A stretch of DNA of 64,000 nt from Halobacillus litoralis (GCF_020524085.2 NZ_CP129016.1:1606001-1670000); one strand, 5' to 3'. Counted from the first letter of the stretch, positions 1-9,435 are shown. Notes: generated by a model not told the origin, from the letters alone. Numbers and translations: made by a program.

Positions 1-1
1 A

Positions 2-169
2 GGTGGTGACGTAGATCAGGTGAAAGAAGATACGTTTAAGAAAAGTGTGCCTCTAGGGGAGTTGGTGACTCCTGGAGATATCGCGGAAGCGGCCCTTTAT
101 TTGAGTTCTGACGGTGCACGGATGGTGACAGGAAGTGTTCTGAACGTTGACGGCGGACGAGGACTTTAA
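2..169 (+). CDS. Short-chain dehydrogenase/reductase, C-terminal part
   Basis: The window opens inside a reading frame ending in TAA at 167-169. Its 55 residues match the end of classical SDR oxidoreductases: a PLGELVTPGDIAEAALYLSS segment followed by VTGSVLNVDGG, the usual cofactor-proximal and C-terminal motif of glucose dehydrogenase/FabG-like enzymes. The Rossmann fold and catalytic Ser-Tyr-Lys lie upstream of the window, so the substrate cannot be told. It ends 21 bases before the aldehyde dehydrogenase and probably shares its transcript, suggesting alcohol-to-aldehyde-to-acid oxidation. Confidence 0.85.
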   Translation, partial: GGDVDQVKEDTFKKSVPLGELVTPGDIAEAALYLSSDGARMVTGSVLNVDGGRGL

Positions 170-190
170 TAAGAGGAAAGGGATGAAGGT

Positions 191-1627
191 ATGAAGCACA
201 TGTATGTTGGTGGTGAATGGGTAGAAAGTGAGGATAAAAGAACGGTAGCTACGAAAGATCCAGCGACCCAAGAAGTCATTGCAGAAGTACCAAGGGGTGG
301 CAAAGACGATGTTCATCGAGCTGTATTGACCGCACGACATACCTTTGAATCGGAGGAATGGCAGGACTTTGCCGCTGAAGAGCGCGGGAGGATTCTTTTT
401 GACATGGCAAGAAGGATCAGAGCATCGGCTGAAGAGTTCGCTCAACTGGAAACAAAGGATACAGGAAAGCCGATTTCTCAAGCCCGAGGGGATGTGGAAG
501 CTGCTGCCCGTTATTTTGAATATTACGCAGGCATGGCTGATAAGATTTTTGGAGAAACGATCCCGGTCCAGTCGGATGTATTGGATTACACGGTGAGGGA
601 GCCGGTGGGAGTGACGGCTCATATTATTCCCTGGAACTATCCGATCCAGATCACTTCACGGAGTACAGCTGCTGCCATTGCCACAGGGAATACTGTTGTC
701 GTAAAGCCGGCGGAGGATACACCTCTTACAGCCCTTAAACTCGCAGAACTTTTTGATGAAACATCTTTGCCTAAAGGTGTATTCAATGTCATTACGGGCT
801 ACGGAAAAGAAGCCGGGGATGCGTTGATTCATCATCCAGAGGTCAACCATATCACCTTTACCGGTTCTGTCCAGACGGGGAGGCTTGTCATGGAAGCAGG
901 TTCAAAGAATATTGTTCCTGTCACGTTGGAACTTGGAGGCAAGTCCCCGAATATCGTTTTTGCTGATGCCAAGTTGGACGAGGCTGCGAAGTGGATCGTC
1001 AAATCGATTGTCCAGAATGCCGGTCAGACGTGTTCGGCTGGTTCGCGTCTTCTCATTGAAGAAGGAATAAAGGGAGAATTTTTACAACGAATCCAGAAAC
1101 AAATGGAGAGCTTAAAGCTGGGGAGAGGGTTGGATGACCCTGACCTGGGTCCCGTATTGTCGCAAAAGCAATACGAACGGATTGAAATGTTTTTGGACAT
1201 TGCGAAGAAGGAACACGCATCGTTTTTAACAGGAGGGGAGCGCGTCCATGTAGATGGATGTGAAAATGGATATTTTCTTGCCCCGACCATCATTGATGGA
1301 CTTGATCCTCAAAGTGAAGTAGCGCAGGAAGAAATATTCGGACCAGTGCTCAGCGTGTTCACTTTCAAAGAAGAAAAAGAAGCCATTCATCTGGCCAATG
1401 ACACCCCTTATGGATTGGTGACAGGGGTATGGACGGAAAACATCGGACGAGCTCACCGGCTGGCTAAGAAAATAAGAGCCGGACAGGTATTCATCAATAA
1501 CTATGGAGCTGGGGGAGGCATCCAGATGCCTTTTGGTGGATACAAAAAAAGTGGCTTTGGCAGGGAGAAGGGCCTTGAAGCATTGAACAACTATACGATC
1601 CTGAAGAATGTTGCGGTCAAGATGTAA
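191..1627 (+). CDS. NAD(P)-dependent aldehyde dehydrogenase (betaine-aldehyde dehydrogenase-like)
   Basis: Full-length ALDH superfamily protein of 478 residues, the normal length. The IIPWNYP motif, the general-base Glu247 in LELGGKSPN and the catalytic nucleophile Cys281 in GQTCSAGSR are all present, as is the C-terminal PFGGYKKSGFGRE segment. It should oxidise an aldehyde to the acid in the cytoplasm. It resembles betaine/aminoaldehyde dehydrogenases, which would suit a halotolerant cell, but no choline transporter or choline oxidase is adjacent, so the substrate is open. The start follows an AAAGGGATGAAGGT Shine-Dalgarno stretch. Confidence 0.9.
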   Translation: MKHMYVGGEWVESEDKRTVATKDPATQEVIAEVPRGGKDDVHRAVLTARHTFESEEWQDFAAEERGRILFDMARRIRASAEEFAQLETKDTGKPISQARGDVEAAARYFEYYAGMADKIFGETIPVQSDVLDYTVREPVGVTAHIIPWNYPIQITSRSTAAAIATGNTVVVKPAEDTPLTALKLAELFDETSLPKGVFNVITGYGKEAGDALIHHPEVNHITFTGSVQTGRLVMEAGSKNIVPVTLELGGKSPNIVFADAKLDEAAKWIVKSIVQNAGQTCSAGSRLLIEEGIKGEFLQRIQKQMESLKLGRGLDDPDLGPVLSQKQYERIEMFLDIAKKEHASFLTGGERVHVDGCENGYFLAPTIIDGLDPQSEVAQEEIFGPVLSVFTFKEEKEAIHLANDTPYGLVTGVWTENIGRAHRLAKKIRAGQVFINNYGAGGGIQMPFGGYKKSGFGREKGLEALNNYTILKNVAVKM

Positions 1628-1711
1628 ACGTACTTTTTTTATTACCTTATGAATCAATGAAAACTTCTAACGTTGGAGTTTTTTAACTCTATATGAAAAG
1701 GAGATGGGGGC

Positions 1712-1999
1712 TTGGAAAAAGAAAGGAAGAGAAAACAGGATGATCGGTTCAGGATTGCCAACAGGGAAGCACTGATTGGGGTCGCTCTTGCTGTGTTCAA
1801 TTTCATTTGGTGGTTTGCTTTCGCTTACGGTCTCGGAGATCGAACACCCGAAGACTACTCCTATGTCTTCGGGTTACCTTCCTGGTTCTTTTACAGTTGT
1901 GTGTTAGGATTCATCATTATGACTTTACTCGTCATTTTTGTGGTGAAGGTCTGGTTTGTGGAAGTGCCTTTTGATGAAGAGGATGGTGAACGGACATGA
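1712..1999 (+). CDS. YhdT/DUF997-family small membrane protein
   Basis: 95-residue protein with two hydrophobic segments (about residues 18-39 and 52-77) separated by a short loop, and charged termini. The TTG start is chosen because AAGGAG stands 8 bases before it. It overlaps the following symporter by 4 bases (ATGA). DUF997 proteins are usually encoded directly upstream of PanF-type sodium/solute symporters, so it is probably an accessory subunit of that permease; its biochemical role is not established. Confidence 0.8.
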   Translation: MEKERKRKQDDRFRIANREALIGVALAVFNFIWWFAFAYGLGDRTPEDYSYVFGLPSWFFYSCVLGFIIMTLLVIFVVKVWFVEVPFDEEDGERT

Positions 2000-3468
2000 A
2001 CACACCGGTCATAATCTCACTCGCTATTTTCCTGGTTGTGATTTTTGCCATCGGTTTCTGGTCAAGTCGTTCCCTTAAACATGCGACGGGCGATTCTTTT
2101 CTACAGGAGTACTTCCTTGGAGGAAGACAGCTCGGAGGGTTCATCCTCGCCATGACGATGATCGCTACATATGGAAGTGCGAGCAGTTTTATTGGCGGAC
2201 CGGGCGTGGCTTATACTCAAGGCTTCGGCTGGGTGCTCCTTTCCATGTCCCAGGTAGCTACCGGTTACTTTGTCTTGATGATTCTAGGTAAAAAGTTTGC
2301 CATCATGGCGCGTCGATATAAGGCGGTCACGCTCATCGACTATTTGAAAGGTCGCTATCAAAGTAAGTGGGTCGTACTGACAGCAGCTTTTAGTATCATT
2401 GTCTTTCTTTTTTCTGCAATGGCTGCCCAGTGGGTCGGGGGAGCGCGTTTGATTGAATCGCTTACCGGGTTGAATTATACGACGGCCTTGTTCACCTTTG
2501 CTGTCTCCGTTCTTGTTTATGTCATTATCGGTGGATTCAAAGCCGTCGCTCTTACTGATACGGTCCAAGGAGTTGTCATGTTCGGAGGCACGCTTATCCT
2601 GCTGATTGCGACCATCATGGCAGGTGGCGGAATCGACAACATCATGGCAGACCTTACGGCAGAGAACCCGAACCTCATCACTCCGTACGGCGCAGATGGT
2701 GGATTAAGTCCGACTTATGTCTCCTCCTTTTGGATTCTCGTCGGTGTTGCTGTCGTCGGTTTGCCACAGGTAACCGTTCGTGCTATGGCTTATAAAAATT
2801 CTCGTTCCATGCACCGTGCTCTCATTATCGGGACGATTGTTGTAGGTTTCATCATGTTGAACATGCATTTGATTGGAGTATTCGCCCGACCAATCCTTCC
2901 TGGTATTGAAGTTGGAGACAAAGTGATGCCTTTGATTGCCCAGGAAGTTCTGCCGCCATGGCTTGCCGGTATTGTTTTAGCTGCTCCTATGGCAGCTATC
3001 ATGTCCACAGTGGACTCCTTGCTGCTCCTTGTCAGCTCTGCTGTTGTGAAAGATGTGTATTTAAATTACATTAAGCCGGATGCATCGCATACACGAGTGA
3101 AGCGGATGAGTTTTGGTGTTACGGCCATCCTTGGAATTTTAGTTTTTCTTATGGCCTTGAGTCCGCCGGATTTACTGATCTGGCTGAACCTATTTGCATT
3201 CGGGGGTCTTGAAGCGACCTTTATTTGGCCGGTTGTGCTAGGACTTTACTGGGATGGCGGGAATAAATACGGCGCGCTTGCATCGATGGTCGTCGGTATT
3301 GTCTCTTATATCATTGTCGACCAATTTTTCCCGAGCCTGTTTGGAATGCATAACGTCGTCGTCCCGATTCTCCTTTCATTTGTTGCTTTTGTCACCATTA
3401 GTTTATTGACCAAATCGCGCATTCAAAGCCAAGCCATTTCTCATGACCAATTAGAGAGGAGCATGTGA
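1996..3468 (+). CDS. panF: PanF-like sodium:solute symporter
   Basis: 490-residue polytopic membrane protein of the SSS family, with about 13 predicted hydrophobic segments. The N-terminal GRQLGGFILAMTMIATYGSASSF region is the conserved Na+-binding stretch, and the MAAIMSTVDSLLLLVSS motif is the TM8 signature. PanF imports pantothenate, but homologues beside amidohydrolases and dehydrogenases may carry other organic acids. It is translationally coupled to the upstream DUF997 protein, and the M20 hydrolase starts 3 bases after its stop, so the three form one transcript. The symbol is by similarity and the substrate is unproven. Confidence 0.8.
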   Translation: MNTPVIISLAIFLVVIFAIGFWSSRSLKHATGDSFLQEYFLGGRQLGGFILAMTMIATYGSASSFIGGPGVAYTQGFGWVLLSMSQVATGYFVLMILGKKFAIMARRYKAVTLIDYLKGRYQSKWVVLTAAFSIIVFLFSAMAAQWVGGARLIESLTGLNYTTALFTFAVSVLVYVIIGGFKAVALTDTVQGVVMFGGTLILLIATIMAGGGIDNIMADLTAENPNLITPYGADGGLSPTYVSSFWILVGVAVVGLPQVTVRAMAYKNSRSMHRALIIGTIVVGFIMLNMHLIGVFARPILPGIEVGDKVMPLIAQEVLPPWLAGIVLAAPMAAIMSTVDSLLLLVSSAVVKDVYLNYIKPDASHTRVKRMSFGVTAILGILVFLMALSPPDLLIWLNLFAFGGLEATFIWPVVLGLYWDGGNKYGALASMVVGIVSYIIVDQFFPSLFGMHNVVVPILLSFVAFVTISLLTKSRIQSQAISHDQLERSM

Positions 3469-3471
3469 CTT

Positions 3472-4690
3472 ATGCCCAATACACAAATCGAAACGAGAAA
3501 AATACGTGATCGAAAAAGGGTCATCTCTCTGACTCAAGAGCTTGTCCGTATCCCGAGTGTGTACAGTACCTGGAGTGGAGGGTGGTAACGAGGAGAAAGC
3601 GGCTCATTATGTTGCCGACCATCTAAAAAAACTTGGCATCGAAGTTCATGTGGAGGAAGTGGAGCCGGGGCGTCCGAACGTCATCGGTGTCATTGACTCT
3701 GGAAAGCTAGGACCAACGCTTTTATTCGAAGGACACACAGATGTCGTGACAGAAGGAGATCATGGGTCTTGGACATATGATCCTTTTGGTGCTGAGATTG
3801 TCGGTGGCCGGATGTACGGGCGGGGAACCAATGATACGAAAGGAAATCTCTCCTGCATGATTACAGCTGTCCAATCTCTTATAGAAGACGAAGAAGAATG
3901 GTCCGGAAAAATCCTTTTATGTATTCCTTGTGATGAAGAAGGAATGATGATTGGAATCAAACACTTTATCGAGCGAGGATGGGCTGATGAAGTAGATGGA
4001 GCCATCATTTGTGAACCTGAAGAGAATCAAGTGTGCATCGCCCAGCGTGGAGCCATGAGAGTGGTAATGAATGCCTATGGGAAAATGGCACATGGAGCAA
4101 TTTCATGGAGCGGCATTAATCCGAACTGGCGGATGGCGAAGATCATCGTCGAATTAGAGAAACTGGAGAAACGGGAGCAGGAGCGGCTTGGGAAGCATTC
4201 AACCCTGGGATGGCCTAGTATCACCCCAACCATCCTACAATCTCCGGCCAAAGGGGATGCCCAGATCAATGTCATCCCGGAACAGTGCATGACAACACTG
4301 GATATTCGCACCGTTCATGGTCAGGACCATGAGGTATTGAAAGAAGAACTCCAGCAAATATTAGATCGGCTTGCGAAGGATGATCCGGATTTCAAAGCCG
4401 ATTTCACTGTCATTGAGGATCGCCCTTGGACATCGACGGAGAAAGATGAACCTGTCGTCACCGCTATTTCAGAAGCAGTCCGCACGGTTTTGAAAAAAGA
4501 ACCAGTGTATAACGGCGTCCCTGGTGCAACAGACGGTACGTTTTTACATGTAGCAGGTGTTCCAATCGTTACGATTGGAGCAGGGGACCGCGAAGTTCCG
4601 CATCAGATTGATGAATATGTGGATCTCGATGAACTCGCAGAGACCACTGAAATCTATAGGCAAGCCGCTTTGAATTTCTTGAACTCATAA
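3472..4690 (+). pseudogene. M20-family metallo-hydrolase (ArgE/DapE type), frameshifted near its start
   Basis: The natural ATG at 3472 gives 31 residues ending VRIPSVY and then runs into TAA at about 3586. The M20 sequence continues one frame over from about 3565, with GVEGGNEEKAAHYVADHL onward. Dropping the T at 3567 restores an unbroken 405-residue enzyme reading SVYRPGVEGGNEE. Zinc-site motifs are intact: EGHTDVV, RGTNDTKG, and the CDEEG catalytic Glu pair; the C-terminal GATDGTF and PHQIDEYV motifs are present. The family deacylates N-acyl amino acids or cleaves peptides. A TTG start at 3542 could give a truncated protein, but this would lose a conserved helix. Either a sequencing insertion or a recent mutation. 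Confidence 0.8.
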
Positions 4691-4732
4691 AAAGTAGAGC
4701 CCTGGACCTATTGGTCCCAGGGCTCCACTTTT
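4690..4732. terminator. Bidirectional intrinsic terminator
   Basis: A GC-rich hairpin (GAGCCCTGG-ACC / GGTCCCAGGGCTC, loop TATT) is flanked by an A-run on the left and a T-run on the right. It can therefore stop both the M20 gene on the plus strand and the convergent gene ending at 4755 on the minus strand. Confidence 0.85.
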
Positions 4733-4754
4733 ATTAAATATTAAGGTGCATTTA

Positions 4755-5630
4755 TTATTGGATATTAAATTCGGCAGCCAATCCTTCTTCCACTTCTGTA
4801 TCGGAAACACTCAGACGCTTGATGATTCGGTGTTTTCCTTTTTCAAGATCGTAGGATTCTAGTTTGACAGTATAGGTGGTTGATTCCTTTGGTAGCAGAA
4901 TATATTCCATAGCTACGACTGCTTCTGGTCCTTCGACAGTCTTCCATGCCTCATTCTCATAAGATTGAATGATGAACCTGACTCCATAACTTAAACTGGA
5001 AGGACCGAAATTGGTGATTCTGAAATCCATGGTGTCGGTGGGAGAGTAGGAAGTCTTGTCGATAGAAACTTCTGCATTCACTTCAGGCTCGGGTGGTACA
5101 TAGACAATACCAACAGAAGTATCGATGACCTCTCCATTCCCGTTGATCATCTCGGCACTTAGGGAATAAAGTTGGTCTCTTTTATCCGGAAGGGTGGTGA
5201 CGAGTCCTTTTTCGCCTTCTTCGTACGTCACTTCTTTTACCTTATTTATTTCTGCTAATTCTTTCGTCCGTTCAATCAGTTCTACCTTGACTGTATGACC
5301 TTCGGGGACCCCTTCAATGTATGTCCCTTGTTCTTCTCCAGGCTGGTTGATTTGGAAATCAGCCATTGGGGAGATCATATTACTGCTGTTAAACCCTTCT
5401 CCTGTTTTAGGGCCATATCCTGTTTTTTCTAAGATTTCTTCTTCTGTGTAAGGAAAGCGTTCCGTGAACATATATTCACTGGAATCAGGTTCTCCCATTT
5501 GACTGGGAATCGTTTCACTATATGGATTGCCTGAAGTTTCTTTAGTCGTCATGCTTTCATAGATCCATAACCCAAATATGGCAAAGGTGCAGATGGTTAT
5601 GATGCTTAGTAGGGTTTTTAGCACAGACAA
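4755..5630 (-). CDS. Membrane-anchored or secreted protein with C-terminal Ig-like domain, function unknown
   Basis: 291 residues from a TTG start at 5630, chosen because a GGGGGG ribosome-binding stretch lies just before it; an upstream ATG at 5660 has no such site. One N-terminal hydrophobic segment (about residues 4-22) should anchor or export the protein. A middle region of about 150 residues is acidic and unrecognised. The last about 100 residues (from VSIDKTSYSPTDTMDFRITN) look like the beta-sandwich of bacterial Ig-like/intracellular-proteinase-inhibitor domains. No enzymatic motif was seen. It is a single gene transcribed divergently from the histidine kinase. Confidence 0.7.
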   Translation of the reverse strand: MSVLKTLLSIITICTFAIFGLWIYESMTTKETSGNPYSETIPSQMGEPDSSEYMFTERFPYTEEEILEKTGYGPKTGEGFNSSNMISPMADFQINQPGEEQGTYIEGVPEGHTVKVELIERTKELAEINKVKEVTYEEGEKGLVTTLPDKRDQLYSLSAEMINGNGEVIDTSVGIVYVPPEPEVNAEVSIDKTSYSPTDTMDFRITNFGPSSLSYGVRFIIQSYENEAWKTVEGPEAVVAMEYILLPKESTTYTVKLESYDLEKGKHRIIKRLSVSDTEVEEGLAAEFNIQ

Positions 5631-5869
5631 ATCCCCCCCTTTATTAATTAATTGTATCATATGGAATATATTACTAGGTTAGGAGTATCATATGGGATAT
5701 TATGTTAAAAAACTTAAATGTAAGGCGCCATAATATTAGAGAGGATAAAGAATGCCTGGATGTTTCTTTCTCCTTTTTTATGAGGAAAAATGAGTATAGG
5801 AGTTTTCAGAAGATGAAAAATTCAGAATTTAGCAATCTCTAAAATCTTCTCCTATGTTACGATAGATTG

Positions 5870-5883
5870 AGATAACGTTTTCA
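5870..5883 (-). promoter_or_regulatory. cre-like site before the two-component genes
   Basis: Read on the reverse strand the site is TGAAAACGTTATCT, close to the Bacillus cre consensus TGWAANCGNTNWCA with a mismatch at the last base. It lies just upstream of the histidine-kinase start, where CcpA binding would repress the citrate-type sensor when preferred sugars are present. Confidence 0.5.
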
Positions 5884-5892
5884 TAGGTGGAG

Positions 5893-7503
5893 ATGTCATT
5901 GAAAGTTTCCCTGCGCACGAAAATTATGGTGTTGATTCTTTCCTTACTTGTTTTAGTGATCGGGTTGTTATCCGGTGTTTTTGCCTATATGGAAAAAAGA
6001 GATGTCGAAGACCAAATGGGACAGCTCGCCCTTCAGGTCGCCAGTACGGTCTCTTTTATGCCTTCCATTAAAGAAGCGTTTGACACAGAGAACCCATCTG
6101 AAGTCATTCAGCCGATTGCTTTGAGTGTGCAGGAGGAGGCCGGGGCGGAGTTTGTTGTGATCGGAAATAAGGACAGCATCCGCTATGCCCATCCCGACGA
6201 GTGGAAAATCGGCAGGCGTATGGTTGGTGGTGACAACGAACGAGCGCTGAAGAATGGAGAATATTACATATCAAAAGCAGAAGGTACGCTTGGTCCTTCC
6301 TTGAGAGGGAAAGCGCCGATTATTGGTGAGAACGGGGATATTATTGGCATCGTGTCGGTCGGATTTTTGCTGGAGGACGTTCGCTCCATTGTGTGGAATA
6401 AGCTTGAGAACGTTTTTGGTGTCGCGGTCCTTGTATTGGTGGTCGGGGCTGTCGGAAGCCTTTTACTGGCGCGGAGTATAAGGAAAGATACGCTCGGCCT
6501 CGAACCTTATGAAATCACCTCCTTTTACCAAACGCGTGAAGCCATTCTTTCTTCTATAAAAGAAGGGATCATATCCATTGATGCAGCGGGCCGGGTGACG
6601 ATGATCAATCAGTCTGCGATCGATCTTTTGAACTTGTCAGAGGGAGCCGAGGGGCGTATGATTTCTGAGGTCTTTCCGAATACGCAAATGCTGAAAGTGC
6701 TTGAAACAGGAAAGGCGACAAGGGACGAAGAGATGATTCTACTCGATAAGGTCGTCATCGTCAATCGGACTCCGATTATGCATGAAGGACAGGTAGCCGG
6801 AGTCGTTTCCAGTTTTCGTGATAAGACAGAGGTCAGGAACATGGTCCAGACTTTATCGGAAGTAAAAAGGCATTCGGAAAGTCTGCGCTCCCAAACACAT
6901 GAGCATGCCAACAAGATGTATGTGCTGCTTGGGCTTTTGCAGTTAGGCAAACAGGAAGAGGCGATGGGAATGATCGAAGAAGATTTCCATATGTCGCAAA
7001 AGCATCAAACTATGATTTTTGACCGGATCCGGGATGAAACGGTTCAGGCAATCCTTACGGGGAAAATGAGCACGGCTTCTGAGCAGAAAGTGGAGTTCAT
7101 TATTCAAGAAGATTCGGAGTTAGGACGAGTTCCTCCACATATCACAAGGACAGAGTTAGTCACGATGTTAGGAAACATGATCGACAATGCTTTTGAAGCA
7201 GTGAGTGGTCAAAAGGAGAAGCGAGTCGAGTTTTTTGTGACGGATGTTGGCCATGATATCGTTTTTGAAGTGTCAGATAACGGACCGGGAATTCCTGAAG
7301 ATGTGTACACTTCTTTGTTTGTTCGAGGTTTCTCTACGAAAGAAGGAAATCATCGGGGGTATGGTCTTCATAATGTGAGGGAGATTGTCGAGCGGTTGTC
7401 TGGAACGATGGAAGTGGATAACAGTGCCGATGGTGGTGCTGTGTTCTCGATTTTTTTACCAAAACATACAGGAGGTGGACCTGATGAAGGTGATGATCAG
7501 TGA
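5893..7503 (+). CDS. CitA/DcuS-family sensor histidine kinase for a carboxylate
   Basis: About 536 residues: TM1 (about 10-30), an extracytoplasmic sensor domain with the RYAHPDEWKIGRRMVGGD signature of CitA/DcuS carboxylate receptors, TM2 (about 173-195), a cytoplasmic PAS domain, the phospho-acceptor His in SQTHEHANKMYVLLGL, and a HATPase domain with MIDNAFEAV and DNGPGIP. It should sense a di- or tricarboxylate outside and phosphorylate the adjacent response regulator. The start is uncertain: GTG 5887, ATG 5893 or TTG 5899, the last having the best spacing from GGTGGAG. Its 3' end overlaps the regulator by 20 bases. Confidence 0.85.
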   Translation: MSLKVSLRTKIMVLILSLLVLVIGLLSGVFAYMEKRDVEDQMGQLALQVASTVSFMPSIKEAFDTENPSEVIQPIALSVQEEAGAEFVVIGNKDSIRYAHPDEWKIGRRMVGGDNERALKNGEYYISKAEGTLGPSLRGKAPIIGENGDIIGIVSVGFLLEDVRSIVWNKLENVFGVAVLVLVVGAVGSLLLARSIRKDTLGLEPYEITSFYQTREAILSSIKEGIISIDAAGRVTMINQSAIDLLNLSEGAEGRMISEVFPNTQMLKVLETGKATRDEEMILLDKVVIVNRTPIMHEGQVAGVVSSFRDKTEVRNMVQTLSEVKRHSESLRSQTHEHANKMYVLLGLLQLGKQEEAMGMIEEDFHMSQKHQTMIFDRIRDETVQAILTGKMSTASEQKVEFIIQEDSELGRVPPHITRTELVTMLGNMIDNAFEAVSGQKEKRVEFFVTDVGHDIVFEVSDNGPGIPEDVYTSLFVRGFSTKEGNHRGYGLHNVREIVERLSGTMEVDNSADGGAVFSIFLPKHTGGGPDEGDDQ

Positions 7504-8158
7504 AGATGATTTCAGGGTGGCTGAACTGCATGCGCAATTTTTGCGAGTGGTGGATGGTGTAGAAGTTGTCGGAAAGGCTTTGAATGCTGAAGAAACTTTA
7601 GAGATGCTTGAGGAACAACAGCCGGATCTTCTTTTGTTGGATGTGTATATGCCTGATCAGCTCGGCGTCGACCTCCTGCATGATATTCGTTCCAATGCAC
7701 CACAAACGGATGTAATCATGATCACGGCCGCGCAAGAAAAAGAAGTCGTGGAAAAGGCGCTGAAGTATGGCGTGTTCGATTATATCATCAAGCCGATCAC
7801 AATGGAGCGTTTCCAGAAGACGATTGAAAGCTATCAGGAACGGAAGAATCGTATGTCTCAAATCGATACCTTTGATCAAGCGACCGTCGATCAGTTGATC
7901 AAATCTTCCAATGAAACGGCTGCCACTTCCATAACTGTTCCAAAAGGGATAGATCCGCTGACTCTTGAGAAAGTAGAAGGGATGCTTTCGAATGCTGGGG
8001 GAAGCGGATTGACAGCGGAACAGGCAAGCGCTCAAATGGGGGCATCTAAGACGACTGCTCGAAGATACCTTGAGTACTTGATCAGCATTGGGAAAGGCAA
8101 GGCAGAGATGAACTACGGAAAAGTCGGCAGGCCTCAGAGAAAATATTATAAAAGGTAG
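7484..8158 (+). CDS. CitB/DcuR-type response regulator
   Basis: 224 residues from the ATG at 7484, placed 6 bases after GGAGGTGG. The N-terminal receiver has the acidic pocket (SEDD), the phosphorylated Asp in LLLLDVYMPD, the conserved Thr in MITA and the Lys in YIIKPI. The C-terminal part contains a helix-turn-helix (TAEQASAQMGASKTTARRYLEYL), as in CitT/DcuR/MalR. It most likely activates the downstream tctCBA transporter on receipt of phosphate from the kinase. Translational coupling and the shared order support the pairing. Confidence 0.85.
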   Translation: MKVMISEDDFRVAELHAQFLRVVDGVEVVGKALNAEETLEMLEEQQPDLLLLDVYMPDQLGVDLLHDIRSNAPQTDVIMITAAQEKEVVEKALKYGVFDYIIKPITMERFQKTIESYQERKNRMSQIDTFDQATVDQLIKSSNETAATSITVPKGIDPLTLEKVEGMLSNAGGSGLTAEQASAQMGASKTTARRYLEYLISIGKGKAEMNYGKVGRPQRKYYKR

Positions 8159-8168
8159 AGCGCGGAGA

Positions 8169-8198
8169 AGACTCGTCGAAATGACGAGTCTTTTTTTG
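8169..8198 (+). terminator. Intrinsic terminator of the two-component operon
   Basis: AGACTCGTC and GACGAGTCT form a perfect 9-bp stem with loop GAAAT, immediately followed by seven T residues. It stands 10 bases after the response-regulator stop. Confidence 0.9.
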
Positions 8199-8229
8199 AT
8201 TGAAATGGAGGAAAGGAAATATGGGGAAA

Positions 8230-8290
8230 GGATAAAACTGTAAGACCTGGTCACCCAAGAATTGGGTGACCAGGTCTTACAGTTTTATCC
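8230..8290. repeat. Perfect 29-bp inverted repeat (hairpin)
   Basis: Arms 8230-8258 and 8262-8290 are exact reverse complements with only a 3-base loop (GAA). They lie between the regulator terminator and the cre/promoter region of tctC. The arms end in GGATAAAACTG / CAGTTTTATCC. It is far longer than a normal terminator stem and has no T-run beyond the arm. No coding capacity and no transposase is nearby. Confidence 0.9.
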
Positions 8291-8350
8291 ATGTTAACCT
8301 CCGTGATTTTTATTTGGTTAATTGGTTTTATGCTTTTAATTTTGATTATT

Positions 8351-8364
8351 TTGAAAACGGTTAC
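8351..8364 (+). promoter_or_regulatory. cre site upstream of tctC
   Basis: TGAAAACGGTTACA matches the catabolite-responsive element consensus TGWAANCGNTNWCA. It lies 60 bases before the tctC start, in the likely promoter region, so the tricarboxylate transporter is probably repressed by CcpA when sugars are available. Confidence 0.7.
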
Positions 8365-8423
8365 ATTTTTGGGTGTTTCTTATAAACTATCATCAAATAG
8401 CAAGAAGAGAGGGGATTCATTAT

Positions 8424-9431
8424 ATGAAGAAGCATTTATGGATGATTGGAAGTTTGTTGATTGTTTTGTTCTTAGCTGCTTGTGGCGGTGACTCTTCGGA
8501 AACGAGCGGGGATGGCGGCGATGGTGAATGGACGCCAAGCAAGAATATTGAAATTGTCGCTCCTGCTGGTGCCGGCGGTGGTTGGGATACGACGGCCCGC
8601 TCTGTCGGAAAAATTCTTGAAGAAGAAGAAATCACCGAGCAGAACGTCGGGGTCGTCAACAAAGAAGGTGGCGGTGGAGCTGTGGGTTGGTCTTACATAA
8701 ACAGTACGAACAACCCACACAATATTTTCGTTTCTTCTCCTCCATTGATTTTCGTTCCATTGAATGGACAGTCGGATTTGTCTCATGAAGATTTCACTCC
8801 ACTTTCCAACATGATTGCTGATTATGCAGCATTCGCAGTCGCAGATGACGCAAAGTGGCAGGACTTGAACGAGCTATTTGAAGATATGAAAAACGATCCT
8901 TCCAGCGTAACGGTCGTTGGAACGTCTTCTCCTGACTCTATGGACCACATGCAGTTTGTCACCATCGCTAAAAAAGCAGGTGTCGACATTCAAAAAATCA
9001 AGTATGTTTCTGCTCAAGATGGCGGAGGGATGACACAGATCCTTAACGGAAGTGCAGACGTTTATTCAACTGGCATTGCTGAAACCGTCGAACAAGTGAA
9101 AGCAGGAAAAGTTCGTGTACTAGGAATTACAGCAGAAGAACGTCTGGAAGGAGAAGTTATTGAAGACTTCCCAACTGCAAAAGAACAGGGCATTGATGCC
9201 ACATTCGTTAACTGGAGAGGTTTCTTCGGACCTGGAGATATGACGGAAGGTCAAGTCGCTTATTATGAAGAAAAGCTGAAAGAAGTCAGTGATTCGGAAG
9301 CATTTGCTGAGATACGTAACAACTATGGATGGGATGAAATGTACATGGATAGTGAAGAGTACAGCCAGTTCATGGATGAACAAAGAGAGGAACTTGGCAG
9401 CTTAATGGAAGAGCTTGGGTTGAATCAATAA
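8424..9431 (+). CDS. tctC: Tripartite tricarboxylate transporter substrate-binding lipoprotein
   Basis: 335 residues. The signal sequence ends in the lipobox LAAC, so the protein is anchored outside the membrane by a diacylated Cys. The mature part is the Bug/TctC periplasmic-binding fold, with the APAGAGGGWDTTAR N-terminal motif and the ILNGSADVYSTG and VRVLGITAEERL segments. It captures a tricarboxylate or similar acid for the TctAB channel. The start at 8424 is preceded by AGAGAGGGG. Upstream of it lie a cre site and the carboxylate two-component system, supporting sugar-repressed, substrate-induced expression. Confidence 0.9.
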   Translation: MKKHLWMIGSLLIVLFLAACGGDSSETSGDGGDGEWTPSKNIEIVAPAGAGGGWDTTARSVGKILEEEEITEQNVGVVNKEGGGGAVGWSYINSTNNPHNIFVSSPPLIFVPLNGQSDLSHEDFTPLSNMIADYAAFAVADDAKWQDLNELFEDMKNDPSSVTVVGTSSPDSMDHMQFVTIAKKAGVDIQKIKYVSAQDGGGMTQILNGSADVYSTGIAETVEQVKAGKVRVLGITAEERLEGEVIEDFPTAKEQGIDATFVNWRGFFGPGDMTEGQVAYYEEKLKEVSDSEAFAEIRNNYGWDEMYMDSEEYSQFMDEQREELGSLMEELGLNQ

Positions 9432-9435
9432 TAGA

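Noticed and set aside
345..596. Alternative-frame coding regions within the aldehyde dehydrogenase and other large genes
   Set aside because: They lie fully inside strongly supported genes and show no domain or ribosome-binding site of their own.
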